NCBI RefSeq assembly: GCF_006151805.1
Contig: NZ_VDDA01000001.1
Location: 685,794-749,793 of the forward strand
Reading direction: 5' to 3'
DNA: 64,000 bases
Origin: Methylobacterium terricola
GTDB taxonomy: Bacteria > Pseudomonadota > Alphaproteobacteria > Rhizobiales > Beijerinckiaceae
Shown here: in pieces, positions 45,209 through 53,835 of the stretch
Position numbering within the stretch: position 1 is the stretch's first letter
Layout: each line of letters opens with the position of its first letter
Translations under genes and position numbers: made by a program
The notes under the pieces: generated by a model
Database searches by the model: none
Seen by the model: the letters and a program-made list of their open reading frames with translations, nothing else
What the model was told of the DNA's origin: nothing

Positions 45209-46243
45209 TTACCCCTTCAACGCCGCCGCCACCGCCTCCTTGTCGAACCCGGTCAGCCCGATCACCACCAGGGTTCCGTCGCGATGCTCGGCCGGCCGCC
45301 AGGGGCGGTCGTAATGGTGGGCGACGCGGCGGCCGACGCCCTGGACGACGAGGCGCATCGGCTTGTCGGCGACGGCGCAGAAGCCCTTGATCCGCAGCAC
45401 GCCCGCCACGTCCGCCGCCTTCGCCACCCGGGCGGCCAGGTCCTCGGGCGAGCCCGCGGCCTTCACCGGCACCGCGACGCTCTCGAAATCGTCGTGGTCG
45501 TGGTCCTCCTCGGTCTCGTGATGCGACGGGCGCGAGGCGAGGTCGCTCTCCGCCGCGGCGTTGAGGCCGAGCAGCACCCGGGGATCGAGGGCGCCGTGGG
45601 CGGTCTCGACGAGCTTGACGGCACGCGGCAGGTGCGCCTCGACCTCGGCCCGGACCCGGGCGCGCTCGCCCTCGTCCAGGAGATCGGACTTGTTCATCAC
45701 CACGAGGTCGGCGCAGAGGAGCTGGTCCTCGAACACCTCCTCCAGCGGGTTCTCGTGATCGACGCTGGCATCGGCGGCGCGTTGCGCCGCCAGCGCCTCC
45801 GGATCGTCCGCGAAGGCGCCGGACGCCACCGCCGGGCCGTCCACCACCGCCACCACGCCGTCGACGGTGACCCGCGAGCGGATCGCCGGCCAGTTGAAGG
45901 CCTGGACGAGCGGCTTCGGCAGGGCGAGGCCGGAGGTCTCGATCAGGATGTGCTCCGGCGGCTCGGGCCGGTCGAGGAGCTTGTTGAGCGCCGGCACGAA
46001 ATCGTCGGCGACGGTGCAGCAGATGCACCCGTTCGGCAGCTCGACCACCGCGTCGGCGTCGCAGCCCGGGATGCCGCACTCGGCGAGCAGGGATCCGTCG
46101 AAGCCGACATCGCCGAACTCGTTGACGATGATGGCGAGCCGCCGGCCGTCATTGTGCTCGACGGCGTGGCGCACGAGCGTCGTCTTCCCGGCGCCGAGGA
46201 AGCCCGTGACGATGGTGCAGGGAATTTTGTTCAGGATGGTCAT
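45209..46243 (-). CDS. cobW: CobW, COG0523 metal-chaperone GTPase
   Basis: 344-residue P-loop GTPase thought to supply cobalt to the chelatase. Walker A GFLGAGKT is at residues 14-21, the metal-binding CXCC motif is Cys73-Cys75-Cys76 in LPNGCICCTVADD, and the base-specificity segment VMNKSDLL follows near residue 180. A His/Asp-rich stretch (HHETEEDHDHDD) near residue 240 could also bind metal. The C-terminal CobW_C domain is complete. The ATG at 46243 overlaps the DUF1636 stop (ATGA). It lies in the riboswitch-controlled run. Confidence 0.94.
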   Translation of the reverse strand: MTILNKIPCTIVTGFLGAGKTTLVRHAVEHNDGRRLAIIVNEFGDVGFDGSLLAECGIPGCDADAVVELPNGCICCTVADDFVPALNKLLDRPEPPEHILIETSGLALPKPLVQAFNWPAIRSRVTVDGVVAVVDGPAVASGAFADDPEALAAQRAADASVDHENPLEEVFEDQLLCADLVVMNKSDLLDEGERARVRAEVEAHLPRAVKLVETAHGALDPRVLLGLNAAAESDLASRPSHHETEEDHDHDDFESVAVPVKAAGSPEDLAARVAKAADVAGVLRIKGFCAVADKPMRLVVQGVGRRVAHHYDRPWRPAEHRDGTLVVIGLTGFDKEAVAAALKG

Positions 46244-46617
46244 GGTGTCACCGGCGCGGGAGGGATGCGGGCGACGACGCCCTTGCGGAACTCTTGCGGA
46301 CGCTCGCGCCAGGGCACGAGGCCGTCCGGCGTTCCGGCATAGAGGCCGATGCCGTCGAGGATGAGGTCGGCGGACGTCCCCGGGTCGAGATCGCCGTAGA
46401 CGTAGGTCCAGCGGCCGGGGCTCGCGACCGCGACCGTGCAGGAGCGCTTGCAGACCGAGAGGCATTCCACCGGCTCGATCCGCACCGGCGCGCCCGGGCG
46501 GGCGGCGAGGGCCGCAGTCAGCGCCTCGTGCAGGCGGGCGCCGGCACGGGGGCCGTCGCCTGAATCGGCGGCGTCGCGGCAGGTAGTGCAGACGTAGAGG
46601 GTTACGGGGTCGGTCAC
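46240..46617 (-). CDS. DUF1636 thioredoxin-like metal/2Fe-2S protein
   Basis: 125-residue protein of the DUF1636 family, related to thioredoxin-like 2Fe-2S ferredoxins. Cysteines in LYVCTTCRDAAD (Cys10, Cys13) and VECLSVCKRSC (about residues 52-59) form the likely cluster or metal site. The family is common beside cobW and cbtAB, so a role in cobalt handling is inferred. GTG start; it overlaps both the cbtA stop (GTGA) and the cobW start (ATGA), so translation of the whole set is coupled. Confidence 0.87.
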   Translation of the reverse strand: MTDPVTLYVCTTCRDAADSGDGPRAGARLHEALTAALAARPGAPVRIEPVECLSVCKRSCTVAVASPGRWTYVYGDLDPGTSADLILDGIGLYAGTPDGLVPWRERPQEFRKGVVARIPPAPVTP

Positions 46618-47363
46618 GCGGTCACCCCGTGCGTGTGGCCGGCGGCGCCCTGGCGCCCGGTCACCGCGCCCCAGGCCCAGCCGAAGGCGAGGCCGAGCAC
46701 CGCCCAGAACGCGAAGCCGATGGCCAGCGACCGGGCGGCGAACTGCGCGGCGTAGACCGGCGGCATGGCGGAGATCTCCTCCGGCCCGTGCGGCGCGCCC
46801 CAGGCCTGCGGCGCGACGATGAGGGCGAGGCCGAGCCCGATCGCCACCGGGCCGCGGCGAATCGCGATCAGGTAGAGGCCGGCTGCCGTGGCGACGGCAG
46901 TGGCCACCCACCAGAGCTGGCGCGATTCGAGCGCGGCGGCGGCGACGCCCGGCAGTTCCGGCGGCAGCCCGATCGCCGGCGCCAGGCTGGCGGCGAGGAA
47001 GCCGCCGATGCCGAACTTGAGCGCTTCGCCGGGCGTCACCTCGCGGCCGGACGCGACCAGCACGGCGCCGAGCAGCAGGGCGTAGCCGACGCCGCTCACC
47101 AGGGTGGCGAGCGCCGTGAAGGCGAGGCGCGGCAGGCCGGGGGCCGGCTGCCATTGCGGTTCGCCGCCATGGTCGTGGCCGGCATGGGCCAGCACGATCA
47201 GCGGGTTGGCGAAGGCGTGACGGGCCGGTGCGACGGTCTCGGCCGTCTCGTACTTCTCCGCCGCCAGGATCAGCGGCGAGGTGAGGGCGAATTGCAGGGC
47301 GGAGGCCACGCAAGCGGCCAGGAAGCCGGCGACCAGGGCCGCGGCGAGCAGACGTTTCGTCAT
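46614..47363 (-). CDS. cbtA: CbtA, predicted cobalt transporter subunit
   Basis: 249-residue membrane protein with five or so hydrophobic spans. The first span (LLAAALVAGFLAACVASAL) is followed by a periplasmic loop with HAGHDHGGEP near residue 60, a probable metal-binding site. The segment PGEALKFGIGGFLAASLAPA near residue 112 and the C-terminal HTHG are also typical. CbtA was predicted as a cobalt transporter from its B12-riboswitch association, as seen here. It lies 86 bp after cbtB and is coupled to the DUF1636 gene by GTGA. Confidence 0.9.
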   Translation of the reverse strand: MTKRLLAAALVAGFLAACVASALQFALTSPLILAAEKYETAETVAPARHAFANPLIVLAHAGHDHGGEPQWQPAPGLPRLAFTALATLVSGVGYALLLGAVLVASGREVTPGEALKFGIGGFLAASLAPAIGLPPELPGVAAAALESRQLWWVATAVATAAGLYLIAIRRGPVAIGLGLALIVAPQAWGAPHGPEEISAMPPVYAAQFAARSLAIGFAFWAVLGLAFGWAWGAVTGRQGAAGHTHGVTA

Positions 47364-47449
47364 TCGGGGATCACCTGCACGACCAAAGGGCCGCGGGCCC
47401 GCGCCCGGTCGGGGCGCAGGCCGCGCGGCCTCAGACGGTCAAGCCTTGC

Positions 47450-47626
47450 TCAGTGGCAGGGAAAGTTGTGGGCGTGGCGCCAGTCGTGGGCGGCGTTGTG
47501 CAGCGCGACCACCGGGGCGAAGCCGGAGACGAACAGCAGGCCGATGCCGAGCGTGGCGGCCAGGAGGACGGCGCTGAGGCGCTCGCCGACCAGGGCGGGA
47601 GAGAGGGACCGGGTGATCGCGACCAT
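47450..47626 (-). CDS. cbtB: CbtB, small cobalt transporter subunit
   Basis: 58-residue protein with one membrane span (LSAVLLAATLGIGLLFVSGF) and a His-rich C-terminus (HNAAHDWRHAHNFPCH) expected to bind cobalt on the periplasmic side. This is the classic CbtB layout. The ATG at 47626 has AGGAG six bases upstream; an earlier in-frame ATG would extend into the leader. It is the first gene after the cobalamin riboswitch and pairs with cbtA. Confidence 0.9.
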   Translation of the reverse strand: MVAITRSLSPALVGERLSAVLLAATLGIGLLFVSGFAPVVALHNAAHDWRHAHNFPCH

Positions 47627-47668
47627 GACGAACTCCTGCCGCCCCACCGGCGGCGTCGAGAGAAAGGG

Positions 47669-47850
47669 GTGACGGCAGGTCTCCTGGCTCGCGGCCTTGC
47701 CGGTCCACCGCCTTCCCGGAAACGCTCCAGTGGCCGATGGCGGACCGTGTGCGACCGCTCACAGTTGCGGGGGCAGCCGCGGCACACCGGGACGAGATCC
47801 CGGCTCCCGCGTTCCCTTTTCACCTCGTCGCCGAGGCACCGTCGCTACGA
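47669..47850 (-). ncRNA. cobalamin riboswitch
   Basis: Read on the minus strand this has the hallmarks of the B12 riboswitch in order: GGTGCC near the 5' end, GAAAAGGGAACGCGGG, the core GCCGCGGCTGCCCCCGCAAC followed by TGTGAGCG, the B12-box-like GGCCACTGG, GGGAAGGCGG, and the terminal GCCAGGAGACCTGCC. It ends about 40 bp before cbtB. It should lower expression of cbtB-cbtA-DUF1636-cobW, and probably the downstream cob genes, when adenosylcobalamin is plentiful. The divergent cobU gene is not under its control. Confidence 0.95.
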
Positions 47851-47934
47851 CCCTAGCGAGTCGCAGGCGGGGTTGCAATCGGGGCCGCCTGCCGCGACAC
47901 CTCCGGCCCCGAGATTTCGCGAGAGGATACGAGC

Positions 47935-48489
47935 GTGCAGGATCCGATTCACGGTCCGATTCGCGCGACCCCGCGCCTGACCCTGGTGCTGGGCGGCGCC
48001 CGCTCGGGCAAGAGCCGTTACGCGGAAGGGCTGATCGCGGCGTTGCCCGGGCCCTGGCTCTATGTCGCGACGGCGCAGGCCTGGGACGACGAGATGCGCG
48101 AGCGCATCGCCCATCACCGCGACCGCCGCGCCGCGCCCTGGGAGACGGTGGAGGCGCCGCGGGCGTTGGGCGAGGCGATCCGGCAGGCGCCGGCCGGGCG
48201 GCCGGTGCTGGTCGATTGCCTGACCCTGTGGCTGACCAACGTGATGCTGGACGAGATGGCGGACCTGCCGGGGGAGGCCGAGGCGCTGCTGGCGTCCTGC
48301 GCCGCCGCCGCCGGGCCGCTGGTGCTGGTCTCGAACGAGGTCGGGTTCGGCATCGTGCCGGAGAACGCGTTGGCCCGGCGCTTCCGCGACGAGGCCGGTC
48401 GCCTGCACCAGCGCCTCGCGACGATCGCCGACAGGGTGGTGCTGGTCGTGGCCGGCCTCCCGATGATCCTGAAGGGAGATCCCGCATGA
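47935..48489 (+). CDS. cobU: CobU/CobP, adenosylcobinamide kinase / phosphate guanylyltransferase
   Basis: 184-residue bifunctional enzyme that phosphorylates adenosylcobinamide and adds GMP before lower-ligand attachment. The P-loop GGARSGKS is at residues 20-27. VDCLTLWLTNVML near residue 98 and LVSNEVGFGIVPENALAR near residue 130 are family hallmarks, with the guanylylated His in AHHRDRR near residue 60. GTG start at 47935 with GAGAGGA upstream. It overlaps cobO by ATGA. It is divergent from the riboswitch-led cob run. Confidence 0.94.
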   Translation: MQDPIHGPIRATPRLTLVLGGARSGKSRYAEGLIAALPGPWLYVATAQAWDDEMRERIAHHRDRRAAPWETVEAPRALGEAIRQAPAGRPVLVDCLTLWLTNVMLDEMADLPGEAEALLASCAAAAGPLVLVSNEVGFGIVPENALARRFRDEAGRLHQRLATIADRVVLVVAGLPMILKGDPA

Positions 48490-49091
48490 GCGACGACGAG
48501 GCGGCGCGCCACCGCGCCAAGATGGAGAAGCGCAAGGCGGTCCAGGACGCCGAGGTCGCCGGTAAGACGATCGAGAAGGGCCTGCTGATCGTCCATACCG
48601 GCCCCGGCAAGGGCAAGTCGACGGCGGCCTTCGGGCTGATGCTGCGGGCGCTCGGCCGCGGCTGGCGGGTCGGGGTGGTGCAGTACATCAAGGGCGCCTG
48701 GGAGACCGGCGAGCGCCTCGCCGTGGCGCGCTTCGCCGATCAGGTCGAGTGGCACACGATGGGGGAGGGCTTTACCTGGGAGACCCAGGACCGCGACCGC
48801 GACGTGGCGGCGGCGAAGGCGGCCTGGGCGAGGACCGAGGCGCTGATGGCCGATGCGAGCATCCGCCTGCTGATCCTCGACGAGCTCAACATCGCGCTGC
48901 GCTACGATTACCTGCCGCTGGCCGGGGTGGTGGAGGCCCTGAGCCGGCGCCGGCCGGACCTGACGATCGTGGTGACCGGCCGCAACGCCAAGCCGGAGCT
49001 GGTCGCGGCGGCCGACCTCGTCACCGAGATGACCCTGGTGAAGCACCACTTCGCCGCCGGCGTGAAGGCGCAGGAGGGCATCGAGTTCTAG
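48486..49091 (+). CDS. cobO: CobO, corrinoid adenosyltransferase
   Basis: 201-residue ATP:co(I)rrinoid adenosyltransferase of the CobA/BtuR/CobO type. The P-loop GPGKGKST is at residues 39-46, preceded by the basic N-terminal helix (AKMEKRKAVQD) typical of the family. LLILDELNIALRYDYL near residue 134 and the C-terminal HHFAAGVKAQEGIEF are conserved. It attaches the upper adenosyl ligand to cobyrinate diamide or cobinamide. The start overlaps cobU. Confidence 0.95.
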   Translation: MSDDEAARHRAKMEKRKAVQDAEVAGKTIEKGLLIVHTGPGKGKSTAAFGLMLRALGRGWRVGVVQYIKGAWETGERLAVARFADQVEWHTMGEGFTWETQDRDRDVAAAKAAWARTEALMADASIRLLILDELNIALRYDYLPLAGVVEALSRRRPDLTIVVTGRNAKPELVAAADLVTEMTLVKHHFAAGVKAQEGIEF

Positions 49092-49211
49092 GGCATCGCG
49101 TTTCGATTGACGCCAGCCGGCGTGGAGGGGTAGAGGCTTGGCCATGACCAGCACCTCTTTCGCCGGACTCTATGACGCGCCGCTCACCTAGCGGCGGAGT
49201 GCTCGTCATCT

Positions 49212-49241
49212 CTCAACCGCTGCGACGTGTCGGCGGTTGAG
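49212..49241. terminator. hairpin downstream of cobO
   Basis: CTCAACCGC (49212-49220) and GCGGTTGAG (49233-49241) form a perfect 9-bp stem with a 12-base loop, about 120 bp after the cobO stop and before the TyrA-like gene. No T-run follows. It includes a possible GTG start at 49227, which argues against that start. Confidence 0.45.
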
Positions 49242-49292
49242 GCTTCCAGAATCCAGGGCCCGCCGACCTCGCCCTACCCCGAGGTCCTCCCC

Positions 49293-50072
49293 GTGCCGTC
49301 CCTCACCCATGTCCCGATAGGCCTGATCGGCTTCGGTGCCTTCGGCCGCCTCGTCGCCGAGCACCTGGCGCCGCATGGCAGGCTGCGTATCCACGATCCG
49401 TTCGTCCCGGATGCGGATTTCGCGGCGGCCGGCGTCGTGCCGTACACTCTCGCCGAGGCCGCCGCCTGCCCGGTGGTGATCCTGGCGACCCCGGTCTCGG
49501 GCCTCGCCGAGGTGGTACGCGCCGTCGCGCCGCATCTTCGCGAAGGCGCCCTCGTCCTCGATGTCGGCTCGGTGAAGGTGCGGCCGGCCGCGATTATGCG
49601 GGCCGGGCTGCCGCCGGGGGTCGATATCGTCGCCACCCACCCGCTGTTCGGGCCGCAGAGCGCGCGCGGGGGCCTGCCCGGCCTGAAGATCGCGGTCTGC
49701 CCGGTCCGGGGCGACCGGGCCCGGCGGGTCGGCGCCTTCCTGCGCCGGGCGCTCGGGCTCAGCGTGATCCTGACGACGCCGGAGGCACATGACCGCGAGG
49801 CGGCGGCGGTGCAGGGCCTGACCCACCTGATCGCCAAGGTGCTGGTGGCGATGGAGCCGCTGCCGACCCGGATGACGACGCGCAGCTTCGACCTCGTGAT
49901 GCAGGCCGTCGGCATGGTCCGGCACGACGCGCCGGAGGTCTACCACGCCATCGAGCGCGAGAACCCCTACGCGGCGGAGGTGCGGCGACGGTTCTTCGAC
50001 CTGGCGGCGCAGATGGATGGGGAATTGGGGGAGGGGGAGGGCATCGAGACGCGCGCCTCGCTCGACGCCTGA
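49293..50072 (+). CDS. TyrA-like prephenate/arogenate dehydrogenase family protein
   Basis: 259-residue NAD(P)-dependent dehydrogenase related to TyrA. The Rossmann motif GLIGFGAFGRL is at residues 10-20, and the prephenate-binding ATHPLFGPQSARGG lies near residue 114, with the conserved His and Pro. The C-terminal helical domain includes DREAAAVQGLTHLIAKVL. Oxidative decarboxylation of prephenate or arogenate toward tyrosine is likely, but some short paralogues have other substrates. The GTG at 49293 begins the domain; a GTG at 49227 lies within a hairpin and is less likely. It converges on tatC. Confidence 0.8.
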   Translation: MPSLTHVPIGLIGFGAFGRLVAEHLAPHGRLRIHDPFVPDADFAAAGVVPYTLAEAAACPVVILATPVSGLAEVVRAVAPHLREGALVLDVGSVKVRPAAIMRAGLPPGVDIVATHPLFGPQSARGGLPGLKIAVCPVRGDRARRVGAFLRRALGLSVILTTPEAHDREAAAVQGLTHLIAKVLVAMEPLPTRMTTRSFDLVMQAVGMVRHDAPEVYHAIERENPYAAEVRRRFFDLAAQMDGELGEGEGIETRASLDA

Positions 50073-50085
50073 TGCCCCCCTCGGC

Positions 50086-50127
50086 GTCATCCCGGGGCTC
50101 GCCCTGCCGGCGAGGACCCGGGATGAC
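50086..50127. terminator. long hairpin between TyrA-like gene and tatC
   Basis: GTCATCCCGGG (50086-50096) and CCCGGGATGAC (50117-50127) form a perfect 11-bp stem; inside, CTCGCC and GGCGAG extend it. It lies between two convergent stops and could terminate both. The GTCATCCCGGG-type palindrome recurs in part near 63347-63383. Confidence 0.6.
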
Positions 50128-50158
50128 CCGGAGGATGACGTGAGCGGGCCGAAGGGCC

Positions 50159-50962
50159 CTACTCTCCCGCCGCCTCTTCCGCCGCCCGGGCCCGCTCGCG
50201 GCGCTTCTCCATCGCGCGGACCGAGAACACCGAGGCCTCGTAGAGGAGCAGCATCGGGATCGCCAGCGAGAGCTGGCTGATCACGTCCGGAGGGGTCAGC
50301 ACGGCGGCGGCGACGAAGACCAGGACGATGGCGTAGCGCCGGCGGTCCCTCAGGAACTTCGAGTCGATGATGCCGATCTGGCCGAGCAGGGTCAGGATCA
50401 CCGGCAGCTGGAACGCGATCCCGAAGGCGAAGATCAGCGTCATGATGAGCGAGAGGTACTCGTCCACCTTCGGCAGCAGCTCGATCGTGGCCTCGCCGGG
50501 CTGGCCGATCTGCTGCAGGCTGACCGAGAACTTGATTAGCAGCGGCATCGCCAGGAAGTAGACGACGAGGGCGCCGAGGACGAAGAAGACCGGGGTCGCG
50601 ACGAGGTAGGGGAGGAAGGCCCGGCGCTCGTTGCGGTACAGGCCCGGCGCCACGAAGGCGTAGAGCTGGGTGGCGACCACCGGGAACGACAGGAAGCCGG
50701 CGCCGAACACGCTCAGCTTGATGTTGGTGAAGACCTGCTCGAGGAAGTGGGTCGCGATCAGCCGTGCCTTGTCGGCCCCCACGACGCTGACGTAGGGGTG
50801 CACGAGGATGTTATAGATGTGCTGGGCGAAAAAGAAGCAGATAAAGAACATCACCCCGAAGGCGAGCAGCGACTTGATCAGCCGCGAGCGCAGCTCGATC
50901 AGGTGCTCGATCAGGGGTGCGCGCGAGGCCTCGATCTCGGCTTCATCGGCCTCGGTGATCAT
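50159..50962 (-). CDS. tatC: TatC, twin-arginine translocase receptor subunit
   Basis: 267-residue polytopic membrane protein that, with TatB, recognises twin-arginine signal peptides. Six spans are visible. The N-terminal cytoplasmic [13 protein letters not shown] with the conserved Glu, the loop [18 protein letters not shown] near residue 105, and the [21 protein letters not shown] segment near residue 225 are family hallmarks. The ATG at 50962 overlaps the tatB stop (ATGA). A charged tail ([17 protein letters not shown]) ends the chain. Substrates likely include molybdoenzymes and other cofactor proteins. Confidence 0.96.
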   Translation of the reverse strand: MITEADEAEIEASRAPLIEHLIELRSRLIKSLLAFGVMFFICFFFAQHIYNILVHPYVSVVGADKARLIATHFLEQVFTNIKLSVFGAGFLSFPVVATQLYAFVAPGLYRNERRAFLPYLVATPVFFVLGALVVYFLAMPLLIKFSVSLQQIGQPGEATIELLPKVDEYLSLIMTLIFAFGIAFQLPVILTLLGQIGIIDSKFLRDRRRYAIVLVFVAAAVLTPPDVISQLSLAIPMLLLYEASVFSVRAMEKRRERARAAEEAAGE

Positions 50963-51531
50963 GCGGTCGGGCCCGTGCTGGCGGTGGCGTGGGGTGTCGT
51001 GTCGTGGGAATCGGTCGCGCGGGCGGCATCGGCCTTGAGCTGCGCGGTCGCGGCGGCCAGGGCCGAGGGCGACGGCTTCTCGGTCGCCGGCTCGGGGAGC
51101 GCATAGGCCGGGGGGGCGGCCGCATCAATGGCAGGAGCCGGATCCGGCAATGCGGCGACGGGCTGCTCGCCCGAGGAGACCAGGGGATCCGTTCCCGGCG
51201 TCTCGTAGCCCGGCATCGCTTGGGTCGCGGGCTTCGGCACCCCGTCGACCGCACCCTTGATCTCGTTGCGGATCGTCTGGACCGGGTTGAAGCCGGTCGT
51301 CGTCGCGGAGGAGACGCTGCGGTTGATGCCCTCGACCTCGCGGCGGACCTCGTCGAGTTCCGCCTCGCGCATCGCCTCGCTGAACTGGCTCTGGAACTCG
51401 CCGGCCATGCGCTTGAGCCGGGCGGTGACCTGGCCGACGGTACGCAGGGCCTTGGGCAGGTCCTTGGGACCGATGACGACGAGCGCGACGCCGCCGATCA
51501 GCATCACCTCGCCCCAACTCATATCGAACAT
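50959..51531 (-). CDS. tatB: TatB, Sec-independent translocase subunit
   Basis: 190-residue protein with the TatB layout: one N-terminal span with the Glu ([20 protein letters not shown]), the conserved [13 protein letters not shown], an amphipathic helix to about residue 70, and a long Pro/Ala-rich disordered tail. It forms the receptor with TatC. The start has no competitor. It is coupled to tatC (ATGA) and separated from tatA by 206 bp with a hairpin. Confidence 0.95.
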   Translation of the reverse strand: MFDMSWGEVMLIGGVALVVIGPKDLPKALRTVGQVTARLKRMAGEFQSQFSEAMREAELDEVRREVEGINRSVSSATTTGFNPVQTIRNEIKGAVDGVPKPATQAMPGYETPGTDPLVSSGEQPVAALPDPAPAIDAAAPPAYALPEPATEKPSPSALAAATAQLKADAARATDSHDTTPHATASTGPTA

Positions 51532-51701
51532 GGCGTGACGGCCCTGCTGCTCGCGCGGCGCACTCGGTCGGGCGCCTCGCGCGGGCTGTCTAGCACGCCG
51601 TGGCGCCGACGCCAGTCACTGCCGAGCAGGATCCCGAGGAGACTCGTATGGCGAGTGATGTACGGCCTCGGTCCGCGAGACCCGCATCCCGATGGTCCTT
51701 C

Positions 51702-51722
51702 GGCCGGGCACGGGGCCCGGCC
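51702..51722 (-). terminator. hairpin between tatA and tatB
   Basis: GGCCGGGC (51702-51709) and GCCCGGCC (51715-51722) form a perfect 8-bp stem with a 5-base loop, 15 bp past the tatA stop. Partial termination here would give more tatA than tatBC transcript, fitting the high TatA need. Confidence 0.55.
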
Positions 51723-51737
51723 GCCATGCGGAGCCGC

Positions 51738-52082
51738 TCAGACGACCTTGCGGTCGGCGTTCGTCAGGGGCTCGCCGTGCTGCGGGACCGGGCGGACCGG
51801 CTCCGTCGCGGTGACCGGCGGCATCTGGGCGGTCGGCACGTGAGCGGGCTGCGGGACCGGCTGCACCGGGGCCGCCGGCGGAGCGACCGTGACCGGGGTC
51901 ACCGGGGTGTGGGGCACCTGTGCCGTCGTGGCCGGTGCCTGGTCCTCGTCGGCCATGCCCTTCTTGAAGGCCTTGATGCCCTTGGCCACGTCGCCCATCA
52001 GCTCGGACACCTTGCCGCGTCCGAACAGCAGCATGACGATCACGCCGACGACGATCCAGTGCCAGATACTCGCGCCGCCCAT
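51738..52082 (-). CDS. tatA: TatA, Tat pore-forming subunit
   Basis: 114-residue protein. The single N-terminal span and hinge ([20 protein letters not shown]) are followed by the amphipathic helix [19 protein letters not shown], the classic TatA pattern with FGRGK. A Pro/Val/Thr-rich tail of about 65 residues makes it longer than the usual 70-90. The ATG at 52082 has AGGAG eight bases upstream. It lies 195 bp downstream of scpB. Confidence 0.95.
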   Translation of the reverse strand: MGGASIWHWIVVGVIVMLLFGRGKVSELMGDVAKGIKAFKKGMADEDQAPATTAQVPHTPVTPVTVAPPAAPVQPVPQPAHVPTAQMPPVTATEPVRPVPQHGEPLTNADRKVV

Positions 52083-52277
52083 GGTTCTCTCCTGCGCAGC
52101 GACAGCGTCGCCGCGGCACACTCAAGAGGCGCCACCGACGCCTCAAACCTCTGATCCCGCACGCTCATCGTCGCCGGTCGGCGGATCGAGCACGCGCGGT
52201 GCGGCCGGAACGTAAGGACGGCCGGGGGCGAAAACAAGCGTTTCCTCGGGGTACGGTGGCCGGTGCCGCACGGGAAT

Positions 52278-52925
52278 TCACTCCGTTCCGGTATCGCCCG
52301 GGCTCAGGGGATCCTCGTCGGCCTCCCCGCCATCGCCCGGCTGCGGCACGCGGAACCCGGCGGGCAGCCTGCCCTCGATCAGGCCGAGCCCCTTCAGCTC
52401 GTCGAGGCCCGGCAGGTCGGAGACGGCGTCGAGGCCGAAATGCTCGAGGAAGGCCGGGGTGGTGCCGTAGGTCACCGGCCGCCCGGGCGTGCGGCGGCGG
52501 CCGCGCAGGCGCACCCACCCGGTCTCGAGCAGCAGGTCGAGGGAGCCCTTCGAGGTGGTAACGCCGCGGATCTCCTCGATCTCGGCCCGGGTCACCGGCT
52601 GGTGGTAGGCGACGATGGCGAGCGTCTCCAGGGCCGCTCGCGACAGCTTGCGCGGCTCGGGCGCCGCACCGCGCAGGGCCGGCGCAAGGTCGGGTGCGGT
52701 GCGGAAGGCGTAGCCGCCGGCAGTCCTGACGAGCGTGATGCCGCGGGCGGCGTAGGCGCGAGCGATCTCGGCCAGGATCGCCGGCACGTCGGTGCCGGGA
52801 GGAAGGCGGGCGGCGAGTTCGGCCTGGCCGAGGGGCGCGGGGGCCGCGAAGATCATCGCCTCGGCGAGGCGCGCGGCATCGGACGGGACGGGAGCCGGCT
52901 CAGGGCCGCGGGGAGCCTTCGCCAC
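52278..52925 (-). CDS. scpB: ScpB, SMC-condensin accessory protein
   Basis: 215-residue winged-helix protein that binds ScpA at the SMC heads and helps segregate chromosomes. The N-terminal LAEAMIFAAPAPLGQAELAA and the second winged helix LSRAALETLAIVAYHQPVTR near residue 95, followed by IRGVTTSKGSLDLLLETGWV, are typical. The GTG start follows the scpA stop after 3 bp. The last ~40 residues are Gly/Pro/Asp rich and variable. Confidence 0.93.
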   Translation of the reverse strand: MAKAPRGPEPAPVPSDAARLAEAMIFAAPAPLGQAELAARLPPGTDVPAILAEIARAYAARGITLVRTAGGYAFRTAPDLAPALRGAAPEPRKLSRAALETLAIVAYHQPVTRAEIEEIRGVTTSKGSLDLLLETGWVRLRGRRRTPGRPVTYGTTPAFLEHFGLDAVSDLPGLDELKGLGLIEGRLPAGFRVPQPGDGGEADEDPLSPGDTGTE

Positions 52926-52928
52926 CGG

Positions 52929-53708
52929 TCAGGATCCGGCGGCGCGGATCTGGATCGGCGCGTAGGGCCGGTCCTGGCGCAGCAGGATCTGGCCCTCGCG
53001 GGCGAGCTCCAGCACCGCCGAGAGCGAGGAGGCCCGCACCGTGGCGCGGCGCTTCGGATCGGCGAGGTACTGGGCGAGGTAGGAATCGAGGTCGGTCCAG
53101 TCGTCCCGCGGGCCGATCAGCCGCTCGAGCGCAGCGCGGGCATCGACCAGCGACCAGACGCTGCGCGGCGGCAGGGTCACGGAGGACCGTGCCTGCTCCT
53201 GGCGCTGGCGGGCATAGGCCGCGATCAGGTCGTGCAGGGTGACGGCGAAGGGCCCGGCGGGGGTGGCCGCGACCGGCTCGGGGAGGGCGGCGCCGCGGGC
53301 GAACACGTCGCGCCCGAGCTGCATCCGCCCGGACAGCATCGCGGCGGCGGCGCGGATCGCCTCCAGGCGGCGCAGGCGCAGGCGCAGGGCCAGGGCCTCG
53401 GCGAGATCGCCGGCGGCGGGCTCCGGGCCCCGGGGCGGCGTCGGCAGCAGCAGGCGCGACTTCAGGTAGGCAAGCCACGCCGCCATCACCAGGTAATCCG
53501 CCGCCAGTTCGAGGCGCAGGCGGCGCGCCTCCTCGATGAAGGCGAGGTATTGCTCGACCAGGGCCAGGATCGAGATCCGGGCGAGGTCGACCTTCTGGCG
53601 CCGGGCGAGTTCGAGGAGCAGGTCGAGGGGTCCCTCGAACCCGTCGACATCGACCACGAAGGCCGCGTCGGCGGCGTCGGGAGGATGGTCGAGGAAATCG
53701 TCTGCCAT
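52929..53708 (-). CDS. scpA: ScpA, SMC-condensin kleisin subunit
   Basis: 259-residue kleisin that bridges SMC heads. The N-terminal VDGFEGPLDLLLELARRQKV (about residues 20-40) and YLVMAAWLAYLKSRLLLP near residue 80 are hallmarks; the C-terminal winged helix ends in AREGQILLRQDRPYAPI. The ATG at 53708 starts the conserved region; the open frame before it is the nagZ-scpA spacer. It is immediately followed by scpB. Confidence 0.93.
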   Translation of the reverse strand: MADDFLDHPPDAADAAFVVDVDGFEGPLDLLLELARRQKVDLARISILALVEQYLAFIEEARRLRLELAADYLVMAAWLAYLKSRLLLPTPPRGPEPAAGDLAEALALRLRLRRLEAIRAAAAMLSGRMQLGRDVFARGAALPEPVAATPAGPFAVTLHDLIAAYARQRQEQARSSVTLPPRSVWSLVDARAALERLIGPRDDWTDLDSYLAQYLADPKRRATVRASSLSAVLELAREGQILLRQDRPYAPIQIRAAGS

Positions 53709-53835
53709 CAATCGCCTGATATCCGGTCTCGACCGAACGACCCTTCCGCCTGTCGGTCCGGGCTCCGCTGTCGCGAAGCCGGGAGGACGCGGCGGATGCG
53801 GGGCCCGTCTGCGGGGTCGACCGCTCCGAGGAGGT

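Noticed and set aside
46240..47313. Long open frame covering the DUF1636 gene and antiparallel parts of cbtA
   Set aside because: Only the last 125 codons match a family; the rest is cbtA read out of frame.
49227..49292. Earlier GTG start for the TyrA-like gene
   Set aside because: It lies inside a 9-bp stem-loop and adds 22 unconserved residues.
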